This document shows, piece after piece, positions 33,720-44,416 of a DNA stretch of 64,000 bases. The position numbers and the translations under genes are program-made. The stretch's first letter is position 1, and each line of letters starts with the position of its first letter. The notes under the pieces are model-generated. The model was not told where the DNA came from. It saw nothing but the letters and a program-made list of their open reading frames with translations, and made no database searches. Location of the stretch: NCBI RefSeq assembly GCF_001704415.2, contig NW_017189851.1, forward strand, positions 372,001-436,000. Direction: 5' to 3'. The DNA is from Capra hircus (taxonomy: Eukaryota > Chordata > Mammalia > Artiodactyla > Bovidae).

Positions 33720-34590
33720 AGAAGGTGGCGTGTGCTGTTGGCTGAGCTGGTCTGGCCCGGTGGGCGGGCATGCACTGCCCTCTAGTGGTGACCCGCGGCG
33801 GGACACGGCGGCTTTCTGGGAAGCTGGTGACTCCCCGCCACCCACCCACCGCCCCGTGGGTATTACCCGCTGTCTCAGCTCCACGCGTGTTTGCGCGTGT
33901 TCTGTGTCCCGCGCTGCGGGCGGGCCGGATGAAGGACGCAGCGTTACAGGCTGGGCTGTGTCCTCTGGACAGTCATCCTTGCCGCCCCCCAGATGCCCAG
34001 CACGTCGGCCCTTGGAGTCCCACGAGGTCCTCAGGCCGGGTCCTGATCCCGTGTGGCTGGTTCTTTCTGAGAAGAGCGAGAAGGACTCAGACGCACACAG
34101 GGATGACCACGTGAGGACACGCAAGAAGGCGCGTCTCACGAGGGGACGGTCATCTTCAGGGGCTTCACCCCAGACCCGTGTCCTTGGGGGCTGGGCTGCC
34201 CTGCGGCCTCTTTGGTGCTGGGACTGAAATTCAGGCCTGCCCACCCCCGACCCCACTCTCAGGTCAGGCGCTGCTTTGCACCCTGGGAGTGTCCGAGGAC
34301 ACCCCCTGCTCTGGGCGCTGGTGAGCGCATCCCCGTAGGGCCTCTCCCCATCCCCTGGCCGGGCCACCATGCACCTAGGGCTTGCCCAGCCCTGCCAGCC
34401 AGGAGCCAGACACCAGCTGCCTGGGGCCGAGCCCCACCCACATGGTTCTCTCACGCTGGAGCAGGTCCGAGAAAGCCCACAGGCCCCCGAGCAAGGCTGG
34501 TCCTCAGCTCAGGAGAAACCAAACCTCCTCAGGCGTGCCTGGTAGGTCTCTCTTCACAGTACATAGAGAACTTCTGCAGCTCAGGAGTAA
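33720..34590. other. Intergenic DNA
   Basis: GC-rich unique sequence. No gene or repeat recognised. Confidence 0.4.
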
Positions 34591-35350
34591 GAAGATGAAC
34601 AACCCAGCTTAAACACAGGCAAAGGGCGTGAGTGCATGTTTCTCCAAAGATACAAAAATGGCCGATAGTCACGTGAAAAGACGGTCCATGTCACTAACCA
34701 TCAGGGAGATGCAAGTCAGAGCCCCAGCGAGATGTCGCTTCACAGCCGCCGGGATGGCTTTCATTGAAAAGATACGCAGTGATGAGGACTGGCGAGAACG
34801 CTGGGACACAGGAACCCTCATGCACCCAGTAAGGTGAGAACAGCGCAGCTGCTGTGGAAAGCGATCGGGCAGCTGCTCAAAGGCGAACACAGCTGCTGTG
34901 AGACCCAGCAATCCCACACCCAAGCACACACCCAGGAAAACTGGAGATGTGACCACTCACACACACTTGTACACAGACGTCCACGCCTTGTTCCTAACAG
35001 CCGAAAATGGAAACGACACAAATGTCCGCCGACAGAAATGTGAGTGAACAGTCACATACATGTGTGTGGTGTATGTTCATCTACATGTATGCAGCGGAAT
35101 ATCCGTCAGTCATAGAAGGGAACAAAGTCCTGATTCACGGGGCAACTCGGGTGAGCCTTGAAGCCCTGGTGTGAGCGGGAGGAAGCCAGGTGCTGGCCTG
35201 GGCTTCTGTTTGCGTGAATGAGACGGCAAGCGATCAGAAGTCGCCAGGGGCTGGGGGAAGCGGGGGTGACAGCTGATGGGCACAGAGCGTTTTGGGAGGT
35301 GATGAAGATGCTATGGAGCCAGGTAGGTCATGGCATTGCACAGCTTTTAA
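34590..35350 (+). repeat. Old L1 3' part
   Basis: 'cagggagatgcaagtcagag', 'gagacccagcaatcccacac' and 'gcggaatatccgtcagtcat' follow the L1 ORF2 3' end and 3'UTR in order on the + strand. No intact frame remains. Confidence 0.75.
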
Positions 35351-35362
35351 AATACACATGTG

Positions 35363-35576
35363 GTTTAATTATTCAGACGTGTCTGACTCTTGCAACCCCA
35401 TGGCCTATATAGCCCACCGGGCTCCTCTGTCCACGGGGATTCTCCAGGCAAGAATACTGGAGTGGGTGGCTATGCCCTCCCCCATGGGACCCTCCCCCGC
35501 CCAGGCATTGAACTCAGGCCCCTAGCGCCTCCTGCACCTGCAGGCGGGTTCACCATCAGAGCTGCCTGGGAAGCCG
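35363..35576 (-). repeat. Bov-tA SINE
   Basis: 'agacgtgtctgactcttgca' to 'cagagctgcctgggaagcc'. Confidence 0.9.
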
Positions 35577-36107
35577 CAGAAGAGATCAGTAATGTGAAAA
35601 TCACTTTGGCTAGAATAATTCGTGTTTCTTTCTAAACTCTTCTTCCAAAGTAAAGCAAGCGTCTTTCTGGTGATGAGCAGCTCCTGCAGGAGTGTGTCCG
35701 CTCCCGGTGGGGCTGAGGTCCGCTCACGCCGCCCTTCCGCACGGCGCAGCGGGAGCCACACGGGGGCGCTGTGGCCCTCACTCTGCTCAGGGCTGAAGAC
35801 GGGCCTGGGCCCCAAGCCAGCTGCAGTCCCTGTACCTCAAGGCAGAGGGCGCCCGGGGAACCCTGGGGGGAAGCCGGGGAGAGCTGACTCGGGGCGGCTG
35901 AAAGGAATCACGTTTCCCTGTGTTTTATGTTGTCAGATGTGACGAGGGTTTGGTGATCATATTTTAGAATTTGCACCTTTTAATGTCTCCCAGAATATTT
36001 AAGAGTGAAAATATGCCTGGTCCATGCTAGAAAATACTTTAGCAGAGGGCATGAAAGAAACGAAACAGATATGAACCAAATGTTAATACTTCTAAAGTTT
36101 CGCTGAT

Positions 36108-36238
36108 GGGTGTTACTGTTGCCGTTTAGCTACTAAGTCGTGTCCAACTCTTGCTTCCCGTGGACTGTAGCCCACCAGGCTCCTCTGGCCCATGGGATCT
36201 CCCAGGCAAGAATACTGGAGTGGGTTGCGGTTTCCTTA
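36108..36238 (-). repeat. Bov-tA SINE (partial)
   Basis: 'ctaagtcgtgtccaactctt' to 'aagaatactggagtgggttg'. The head is missing. Confidence 0.85.
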
Positions 36239-36384
36239 TCCAACATGTATCTGAGATCTTTATCTATGTATCTATATCCATCTATGGGTGAGAGAATATT
36301 AACTGAAACCCTATATATCCATCAGCTGATGAGCACATGGGGGTCCATTTAATATTATTGTACTGGAATATTATCTCATGCGCA

Positions 36385-36597
36385 GATAGGTGGTGCTCGT
36401 GGTAAGGAAGAAGCTGCCTGCCCACGCAGGAGATGGCGTGTTTGACCCCTGAGTCGGGAAGATCCCCTGGAGGAGGAAATGACAACCCACTCCAGTATTC
36501 TTGCCTGGAGAATCCCACGGACAGAGGGGCCTGGTGGGATACAATCCATAGGTCCCAAAGAGTCGGACACGACTGAGCAACTAACACTTTCGCTTTT
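36385..36597 (+). repeat. Bov-tA SINE
   Basis: 'gataggtggtgctcgtggta' through 'agagtcggacacgactgagc'. Confidence 0.9.
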
Positions 36598-36599
36598 TC

Positions 36600-37105
36600 A
36601 GAGATTGTTGAGATGAACTCACACAGAGCATCAGCCCCCAGATGCCCCAGCCTTTGTCCCGTGGCCAGGGGTGACAGCTAAGCTGGTGACGGGCTGGGAA
36701 CGGGGCTTTCGGTGGTGGCCACCCGGGCACTCTCTCAGGAGGGGACTGGCGGAGTGCCCGAGGTGGGCAGGTCCAGTGTGTCTGGGGGACTGGGATCCGT
36801 CGGCACCCAGCCAGGCAGCACGGCTTGTTCGGCCCTATGCGATGCACTCAGGTTGCGCAGAGAGGCTTGTGGGAGGACCCGCTTGGCGTTTGGTTGGCCG
36901 CCTCCCCCAGGTGAAGACAGGTCGCGCAGGTTGCTGGATGGCCTGGCCTGGGGCACACCCCTCCCAGGAGAGGCTCGTTTATGTGATGAACAGGTGAAGG
37001 GGCAGACAACCACTGGGGGTTTCCATTTTCCTCTTTATGTTCTCCTTTTAAGTTTTCAGCTTTTCTACAGAGACATTTTATACCAGGAAAAATAAGCGAA
37101 TTACG
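36600..37105. other. Intergenic DNA
   Basis: GC-rich left half, AT-richer right half. No recognised gene. Confidence 0.4.
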
Positions 37106-37169
37106 CTAAGTCTGACGTGATATTGTGAATCAGCTATGCTCCAGCATAAAATTTAGAAATTCAAATAGT

Positions 37170-37442
37170 AATAGTGGCAATGGCAGCCCACTCCAGTGCT
37201 CTTGCCTGGAAAATCCCATGGACGGAGGAGCCTGGTGGGCTGCAGTCCACGGGGTCGCTGAGAGTTGGACACAGCTGAGTGGCTTCACTTTCACTCTTCA
37301 CTTTCATGCATTGGAGAAGGACATGGCAACGCACCCCAGTGTTCTTGCCTGGAGGATCCCAGGGAGGGGGGAGCCTGGTGGGCTGCCGTCTATGGGGCCG
37401 CACAGAGTCGGACACGACTGAAGCGACTCAGCAGCAGCAGCA
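37170..37442 (+). repeat. Bov-A2 SINE (two Bov-A units) with CAG tail
   Basis: Two successive Bov-A units (about 37173-37285 and 37310-37425), each with 'ggagcctggtgggctgc'-type sequence. It ends in a short (AGC)n at 37430-37441. Confidence 0.9.
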
Positions 37443-37569
37443 AGTGTTACTTTCAAAAGCCAGTGTGTGTGGAGCAGTAGCGTTCACGCGGCTGGTGAGG
37501 GTGGAAAACGGCCTGGCCGTGGAGGAAGACCGCTGGGCAGGGCCTGGCACAGCTGGACGCACTCCTGCT

Positions 37570-37795
37570 CTGGGATCCGCAGTCGTGCTGCTTGGGATTT
37601 ACTTACTCAGAGGAGCCGGAAATGTCTGTGCACACAACTATATGCATGTGGGTGTGGGTGGCTGCTGCTCTATGGGTGATTGCCCAAACTTGGAAGCACC
37701 GCTCCAGGAGGTGGATGGATAAGGAAGCTATACAGGCAGACGGTGGGATATTATTCCGCACTAAAAATAAAGGAGCCATCAACCCGTGGAAAGAG
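37570..37795 (+). repeat. Old L1 fragment (left part of a split copy)
   Basis: 'gtctgtgcacacaactatat', 'caaacttggaagcaccgctc' and 'gatggataaggaagctatac' match the L1 3' region on the + strand. It continues at 38190. Confidence 0.7.
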
Positions 37796-37797
37796 GG

Positions 37798-38180
37798 GCT
37801 TCCCTGGCGGCCCCGTGGTTAGAACGTCAGCTCCCAGTGCAGGTGGTACTGGTTTGATCGCTGGTGGGAGAGCTGAGACCCTATATGCCTCCTGGCCAGA
37901 AAACGAAAGCATAAGTCAAGTCGCTCAGTCGTGTCCGACTCTTTGCAACCCCATGGGCTGTAGCCTACCAGGCTCCTCGGTCCATGGGATTTTCCAGGCA
38001 ATAGTCCTGGAGTGGATTGCCATTTCCTTCTCCAGGGGGTCTTCCCAACCCAGGGATCGAACCCGGGTCTCCCGCATTGCAGACAGACGCTTTACCCTCT
38101 GAGCCACCAGGGAAGTCTCGATATTGTAATAAATTCAATAAAAACTTTAGAAATGGTCCACATCAAGAAAAAAAATTTTA
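37798..38180 (+). repeat. CHR-type SINE interrupted by a Bov-tA
   Basis: The head 'ggggcttccctggcggcccc' is at 37798. The tail 'aataaattcaataaaaactt' lies at about 38128-38180, on the other side of the Bov-tA at 37910-38118. Confidence 0.7.
37910..38118 (-). repeat. Bov-tA SINE (youngest of the nest)
   Basis: 'tcagtcgtgtccgactcttt' to 'ctgagccaccagggaagtct'. Inserted in the CHR-type SINE. Confidence 0.92.
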
Positions 38181-38189
38181 AAAAGAAAG

Positions 38190-38420
38190 AAAGATGAAGA
38201 GACATAGAAGGGTCTTAAATGCCAATTGTTGAGTGGAAGAGGCCAGTCTACAAAGGCCGCACACTGTGACTGCCAGCATATGAGGGTCTGGAGAAGACGG
38301 GGCTAGGGAGACAGTGAAATGACCCGGGGTTTCCTGCGGCTGGGGGAGGGAGGGCTGAACAGGGGGAGAAGGGGCGTGCTCAGGGCGGAGACCCCGCTCT
38401 GCCGCGCACTGCAGTGGGCC
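38190..38420 (+). repeat. Old L1 fragment (right part of a split copy)
   Basis: 'gttgagtggaagaggccagt' and 'gtgactgccagcatatgagg' continue the L1 3' region begun at 37570. Confidence 0.6.
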
Positions 38421-38429
38421 CACGCCATC

Positions 38430-39295
38430 ACGCTGCTGTCCCCCTGTGGCGTGGGCAGGAGCGGCCCGAGGCCGACCGAGGACCCCGCGTGAGGCAGACG
38501 CGTGGGCGGAGTCTCGGCGACTTTCCGCGATGAGTGCTGATGGGGGGGGGCGTGGGAAACCGCTCTGCTTCCTGCTCAGTCTTGCAGTGACCCTCAGCTG
38601 CTCTAAAAATAAACCCTATTAAAATGTTTTAAAAATAAAAGTGAATGTGAGCCCGCAGAGGCTGGGTCTCGGCGCTGCGGCGGCTCCAGGCCCAGCGCGG
38701 GCCCTGGGCGTGGGCAGAGTCCGCTCCCGGCCCGCCCCTTGGCGGGACCCCTCTCGGTCGCACAGCGTGTTTGAGTCTTGAGTGTTTTTCTTGGCTTGGA
38801 TGGACAGGGTAGGTTGCACTCTTTGTCAGTTTTGGAATTGAAGGTATTTTTAAGAAACGCAGCCAGGATCGTGGGAACATCCTGAAGCCGCTGGCGCGTC
38901 TGGAGTCTGGAGTCAGCCCCTCCCGCCCTCCCCTCTCAGTCTCTGCCCTCCAGCCTCCTCCCCCCACCCCAACTCGGACAGCAGCTGAGTGCCTGGCCGT
39001 CTGCAGTCTGGCCCTGTCCGCCCCCCGCCCCCCCTCTCCCGCTGCACCCCCACCCCTGGGCAGCTCAGTGGGTGCCGTTCGTTTAGGTTTCACACTCAGG
39101 CGTGGACAGTCGCGGAGACTGCCGGCACGCCCCCCCCGACCGCAGTCACTCCTTCCTCCTGATCCCGACCTGCGCCAGCAGAGTGGACAGTGGACGGGGC
39201 CACGCCACCGGGCCTGTTCCCTCTGAGTTAGTCGCAGCTCTAGTTGAGAACAAGCCAAACAAACCTGAACCCACCTCAGGAGCCAGTAAATTAGG
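38430..39295. other. Intergenic DNA
   Basis: GC-rich sequence with an AT-rich patch near 38600-38640. Long open frames on the - strand (38629-39381) overlap a SINE and show no domain. Confidence 0.4.
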
Positions 39296-39300
39296 AAAGA

Positions 39301-39388
39301 GGGGCGCCCCCTGGTGGCCCGTCCCCCCCACTGCAGGGGGCCCGGGTTCGGTCCCTGGTCGGGGAACTCAGATGCTGCCAAGGAAGGC
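39301..39388 (+). repeat. tRNA-Glu SINE fragment
   Basis: 'ggcgccccctggtggcccgt' and 'gggttcggtccctggtcggg'. Confidence 0.75.
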
Positions 39389-39624
39389 GAGCTAGTAACT
39401 GCTGCTTTGCAATGAACTCAGCGTCTTAAACAGCACAGTGTCCTCAAGTCAGGGGCCTCTCTGCTCAGCATCTCTCTCCAGTCACCATCAAAATGTCGGT
39501 CTGGCCGTGGTCTCCTTGGAAGGCCCCACTGGGAAGCAAAGGTCCTCCATGGACTCTGCTCCACGGATGTAAGATAAACTTTCCAAAAATTAACTGTATT
39601 TTCTATATGTTAGAATGAAACACA

Positions 39625-39830
39625 CAGGCTTCCTCAGTGGCTCAACCGTCCACCTGCAACGTAGGAGATGTGGGTTCGATCCCTGGTTTGGGAAGATGCC
39701 CTGGAGGAGGGCATGGCTACCCACTCCAATATTTTTGCAGGGAAAATCCCATGGACCGAGGAGCCTGGTGGGCTACAGTCCATGGGGTCACAAAAGTCGG
39801 ACACGAATGCAGCAACTGAGCATGCTCCCG
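39625..39830 (+). repeat. Bov-tA SINE
   Basis: 'aggcttcctcagtggctcaa' to 'catggggtcacaaaagtcgg'. Confidence 0.9.
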
Positions 39831-40539
39831 AAGAATTCAGCACAGACCATTTGAAATTCTTCACAGGATGAGATACACAGAAGTCTAACAAAACATTCAC
39901 AGAACATGGACACAGAAGGCTGTGCAGGTCTGCTGGAAGAAACCAGGAACGGGCAACCGATAAGCACAGCCACCTGGATGAGGCACCAGAGATCCCAAAA
40001 GGTCAGGCGCCCTCCCAGGGACGGAGGGTTTGGCCCCAGGCCACTGAAAAGAAGCGGATACCGCAGCAAAGAGCATCACATGGAGTTTTTGTTCCCCCAG
40101 TGCAAATGAAAGTGGTGTTTACACCAGACTGTAGCCTATTACGTATGCAACAGCATTGTGTCTTACAAAAAGAAATGTACAGGCCGTAATTCAAGAGTAT
40201 TGCTGAACACTTCTAACCATCATCTGAGCCTCAGTGGGTCAAAGTAGCAGCATCCCAGAGCATTGACCACAGGTCACCCCGCAAACACAGTGAGGAGGAG
40301 AAAGTTCGAAATCTCCTGAGAATTACCAGAACGTGACAGAAAGACACGAAGTGAGGAAGTGCTGTTGGAAAAATGGCCCAACAGACTTCCTTTACTCGGG
40401 GTTGCCACAGACCTTCAGTTTGTGAAAAATAAAAACAAACAAACAACACGCCGTTTATCTGTGAAGCTAATAAATCACGCTGTGCCTGCATACACGTCCA
40501 TTTCCATTCATCTAACTGTTGAAATTTAAAAAATATACG

Positions 40540-41260
40540 AGAATGGAGAGCCGATTGGTGGCTGCAGGAGGTAGGGAGGGGGCGGGGCAGGAGGGAAGTG
40601 GGCGTGGCTAAGAAGAGGCGGCACGCGTCCCTCTGGGCAGAGGCGTCACCGCAGTTCTGCGAAATGTAACCGCTGGAGGAGCTGAGCGAAGGCCACCGGG
40701 GCTGGCGCCAGGGGCGCCGCCGCTCGGGGGCCCTCACTTTGCGTGGGGGGCGCTGTGGGGCCAGCCGCCTGCTGCTGTCCCTCCCGGAGACAGGGCGGCT
40801 TCTGCTCTCGGGGCAGGCCAAGCTCCCTGTGGCTCACAGTTGCCAAAGGAGCGCGTTGCACCACAGCGCGGCCTGCACCCGTTTGGGGAGCGGGGCCCCA
40901 GGCCCTGCTGGGGGTGGGACGGGGTCCCCGAATCCCCCCACCACGACCGCGCTCCCCCCACCCGCCGGCCCATTGCTCGGTGGACTGTGCGGGGGTCGGC
41001 GGGGCACACCTGGGCCCGGAGGAGGGCGGAGCAGCGGGGCTTCGCGGCCGCCGCACCCTCGCGCCTGCAGTTTGCCCTTCGGTTTGCGGCCGAAGCCGGC
41101 GAGTGTGGAAACCGCAGCGGGGCGGGCTCCAGCGGCGAGGCCGCGGGGTTGCTTCACATCCGTGTCCTCACTCCGCTCTCGCCATCCTTCCGGCCCGCCC
41201 CGCTCCCCCCTCCCCGCCCGAGGACCCCGCCTCCGCCGCCTCCTGCCTCCGGGGATCTGG
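40540..41260. promoter_or_regulatory. Orphan CpG island with promoter elements
   Basis: At the sharp left edge are an ATTGG (inverted CCAAT) at 40554-40558, a GC box GGGGGCGGGGC at about 40578-40588 and a KLF-type GGGCGTGGCT at 40600-40609. About 650 bp of CpG-rich DNA follow. This is how a TATA-less promoter looks. No known gene of this block maps here. Direction is unclear; the CpG-rich side lies to the right. Confidence 0.45.
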
Positions 41261-41469
41261 GTGCCCGCTGACCACACGTTACTCCCCCAGAAAACCGGCC
41301 TGGCCACGCCTTCCCAGAACCACCCTGGTCTGTCTCAACGCGTCGCAGTGGGGCCCTGAACCCCTCCAGACCAGCTCCCCCGACCCCACCTGGCCGTTCT
41401 GCGCTGGGACTTGGTGCCGGTTCCAGCCACTGCCCAGCCCTAGGCCGCTGGCCCTCCAGCCTGCCCTTC

Positions 41470-41590
41470 GGAGCTCACGGGCCGCATGCTATGTCCTGGC
41501 CATACCCTGACTCCCCCCCCCCCCCCCCCCCCCCGCCACCCAGCTCAGGGGCCACGTGCTTTGTCCTGGCCGTGACCCTGACTCCCACCC
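41470..41590. repeat. Imperfect duplication around a 22-C run
   Basis: A run of 22 C (41513-41534) lies between two similar segments, about 41471-41512 and 41540-41585. Both contain 'gtcctggcc' and 'ccctgactcc'. Confidence 0.75.
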
Positions 41591-41631
41591 CTCCGTTTTT
41601 GGTGGCAGGGTTTGCAGGCCTGTCTTATCCC

Positions 41632-41832
41632 AGCTTCCCAGGTGACTCCGTTGGTCAAGAATCCACCTGTTAATGCAGGAGATCCTGGTTCGATCCCTGG
41701 GCCGGGAAGATCCCCTGGAGAAAGAAATGGCAGCCCACTCCAGTATTCTTGCCTGGGAAATCCCATGGATGGAGGAGCCTGGTGGGCTGCAGTCCATGTG
41801 GTCCCAAGAGTCAGACACAGCTGAGATTGAAC
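41632..41832 (+). repeat. Bov-tA SINE
   Basis: 'cagcttcccaggtgactccg' to 'tggtcccaagagtcagacac'. Confidence 0.92.
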
Positions 41833-42150
41833 CGTCAACTTATCCCGCAGAACAGAGCCTTCCACACCCTCTGCCGCCAGGCTACTGCGCTGTGGTTCTA
41901 GGTTGCTCCAGGCTCGTGAGGCCTGCTAACGAGGATGACTGCCCATGTGTCTCCCCACTGCTGGACATGAGCCTCAGGGCACATTCCCAGAGGGGGTCGA
42001 AGGTCCCAGGGGAAAGGGATGTCCCGTCACTTCAGATGCCGCTGGACCGGCCTGGGCTGCCCCCACGTGTGAGCGTGTGAGCCCAGCCTGTGCCCGCCTC
42101 TGGCCTGAGTGGTCTGCCTGGCAAGGCCACTTGCTTGGCATCGCCCTGGC

Positions 42151-42530
42151 ATGAGTGTGCATGAGTACGCGTGTGCATGAGTGTGTGTGCGTGCGTGTGT
42201 GTGTGTGTGAGTATGCGTGTGCGTGAGTGTGCGTGTGTCCAAGCACATGAGTGTGCGTGTGCATGAGTGTGCGTGTGCGTGTGTATGCGTATGTGTGTGC
42301 GTGAGAATGCGTGTGCATGTGTGCGTGAGAATGCGTGTGCATGAGTGTGCGTTTGTATGAGTATGCATGTGCGTGAGTGTGCGTGAGAATGCGGGTGCCT
42401 GAGTGTGCGTGTGTCCGAGCGCATGAGTGTGCGTGTGCGTGCGAGTGCGTGTGCGTGCGCGTGCATGCGCGTGCGTGCGTGTGCGCGTGCGTGTGCGCGT
42501 GCGTGTGCGTGTGTGTGCGTGTGCGTGCGT
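42151..42530. repeat. Compound (GT)n / GTGCGT-type satellite
   Basis: About 380 bp of alternating purine-pyrimidine made of TG, CG and CATG steps (units such as GTGCGTGTGCATGAGT). It gives long but meaningless His/Thr-rich open frames on the - strand. Confidence 0.95.
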
Positions 42531-42534
42531 GGCC

Positions 42535-43090
42535 TGTTCTCCCGCTGCCTGTTGACCATCGTCTGCATTTTGCACAGGCTCCTCTCCCCGCCTGGCTTGC
42601 TGGGCGTCCTTAAATGTTCCAGTGTTGGCACATCAGCCCCTAGGTGTGCCCCGCCCCGTCATTTTCACCTCGCCCGCTCAGTTTTACGGTGGGCAGGGAT
42701 GCGAGTCTATGTCATCGAGCCTGTGTCTTTTATGTGTGTGGAGTTGCACGTCCTCGTGCCCCGTCTGTGAGGAGCTGGCCCGGGTTTCAGAGCTCAGTGC
42801 CCCTGTGGTTTCACTCGTCAGTGCTGGCGTTTGCTGCCTTGCAATTTCGTTTTGTAACGGGGGGCGGTGTGCAGCCCACGTCCCTGTTTCTATGTGACGC
42901 CCCCAGCTGTGTCCCTGTGTCTATTTATTTTCGGAAAGCCCACCGCTCCCCTACCTTCATCATATACTAAGTCTCCAGATGAGCTTGGAGATTCTGCTCC
43001 TGAATTTTCTATCAATGCAAGTCACGTTCATAATTTAAAATTTTCTAGGAACCATAGTAAAAAATAAATAAAGAGAGACAGGGGAGACTA
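42535..43090. other. Intergenic DNA
   Basis: Unique sequence, AT-rich towards 43000-43080. No gene recognised. Confidence 0.4.
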
Positions 43091-43097
43091 GTTTTAA

Positions 43098-43242
43098 TGT
43101 TTTTAATATTTATTTTTACTCATTTGGCTGCACCAGGTCCTGGTTGCCACCCATGGGATCTGGTTCCCTGACCAGGGATCGAACCCAGGCCCCCTGCGTT
43201 GGGAGCACAGAGTCTTAGCCTCTGGACCACCAGGGAAGTCCC
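43098..43242 (-). repeat. CHR-type tRNA-Glu SINE
   Basis: 'ttttactcatttggctgcac' to 'ggaccaccagggaagtcc'. Near full length. Confidence 0.88.
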
Positions 43243-43249
43243 TGACTGT

Positions 43250-44365
43250 AATATTTTCACCTGAATCTACCCAAACATCCCTTGCAGTGCGGTCGGTATA
43301 GGCACGTGGTACCGGTGCGTTGGCCGCTTTGGGTCGGGAGACGGCGGGTGCGGCTCTGCATCAGGACATCAGCCCCCAGGGCCAGCGGCAGCTGGGACAC
43401 GCGCCAGCCTGGCCCCCCGCCCGTCCGCTCAGGGCTGCCCTTGCTGCAGCCACGATGCGGGGGCCCAGGGTGCGTGTGTCTGGCGGGCCTTCTCGCCGAG
43501 CCGGGGCTGCCTTCCCCAGAGAACAGTCTCCCCTCCAGTGGGAACTGTCCTGTGGGGGTAGCTGGCATTTGGGTGAGAAAGCAGCAGAAATCCCTGTCTG
43601 TTCGGGAACTTGTCCCAGGAGAATTTGTCTCTCTCGTTTTACTGATTGGAGGTCTGTTCATCTACCAGGGATCAGGAGACGATTCTTCACTGAATATGGA
43701 ATTTTCTTCTGCTTCTACCAACCAGCTTTGACGTAGCTTCTTAGGAAATGACAAACTGTGAAAATGAAAATAGAAACCAGTGATATACCTTCTTATTGCT
43801 GCCTCATCTGCTGAGTGCCCGGCTCCTCCAGAGCGGGGATGTGGATTCTGGAGGAAACGGGGCTCTGTCTGTGCTGACATCTCTGGCCTCACGCTCAGGA
43901 GACTGTAATTGCTTTTCCGCAAACCTGGCTCTTTCTGTTTGCTCCGAGTCACTCTTTCCGCCCGAGGTCTGTCCTTCCCCGTGCGCCGTGCCCAGCCGAG
44001 CCGCAGACGGGCCTTCTGGGCGGGACTCTGTGCTCTGGGCCCAGCGTCAGCCTCGGGGGCCCAGTGCTTCCTGCCGGGATTCCAGACTCTGGCTGGCCAC
44101 TGGGGCGACCACAGGGCTGGCCCTCAGTGCGAGGGGGGCTGGGAGCCCAGCAGGCGGGGCTGGGGACACCATTAGTCAGCCGTTAGTCAGCCCTCGCAGA
44201 ACGGGCCCTGCAGGTTCTCACGGCATGCGGGGCAGGGCCGCAGCGTCTGCACAGGAGCCGGTCTGGGGCAGGGCTGCCCAGCCCTCCCTGCCCAGCGGAC
44301 ACCCCTGGCCAAGGGGGGCCACCAGCACTGTGGTTCCTGCCTCTTCCTCAGCTTGGCCTCCGAAG
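43250..44365. other. Intergenic DNA
   Basis: Unique sequence of mixed composition. No gene, RNA gene or family recognised. Confidence 0.4.
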
Positions 44366-44368
44366 GCA

Positions 44369-44416
44369 GCCCTAACCCAACCCCAAGCCCAACCCTGAAC
44401 CATAACCCTAACTCCT
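44369..44416. repeat. Interstitial telomere-like tract, left arm
   Basis: Degenerate CCCTAA-type units ending at the BovB insertion. The last 14 bp (44403-44416, TAACCCTAACTCCT) recur exactly at 46289-46302. Confidence 0.85.

Noticed and set aside
42151..42530. CRISPR-like array
   Set aside because: Simple-sequence DNA in a mammalian genome, with no repeat-spacer structure.
42027..42631. His/Thr-rich open frames on the - strand
   Set aside because: Translation of the compound GT/GC satellite. No start context or domain.
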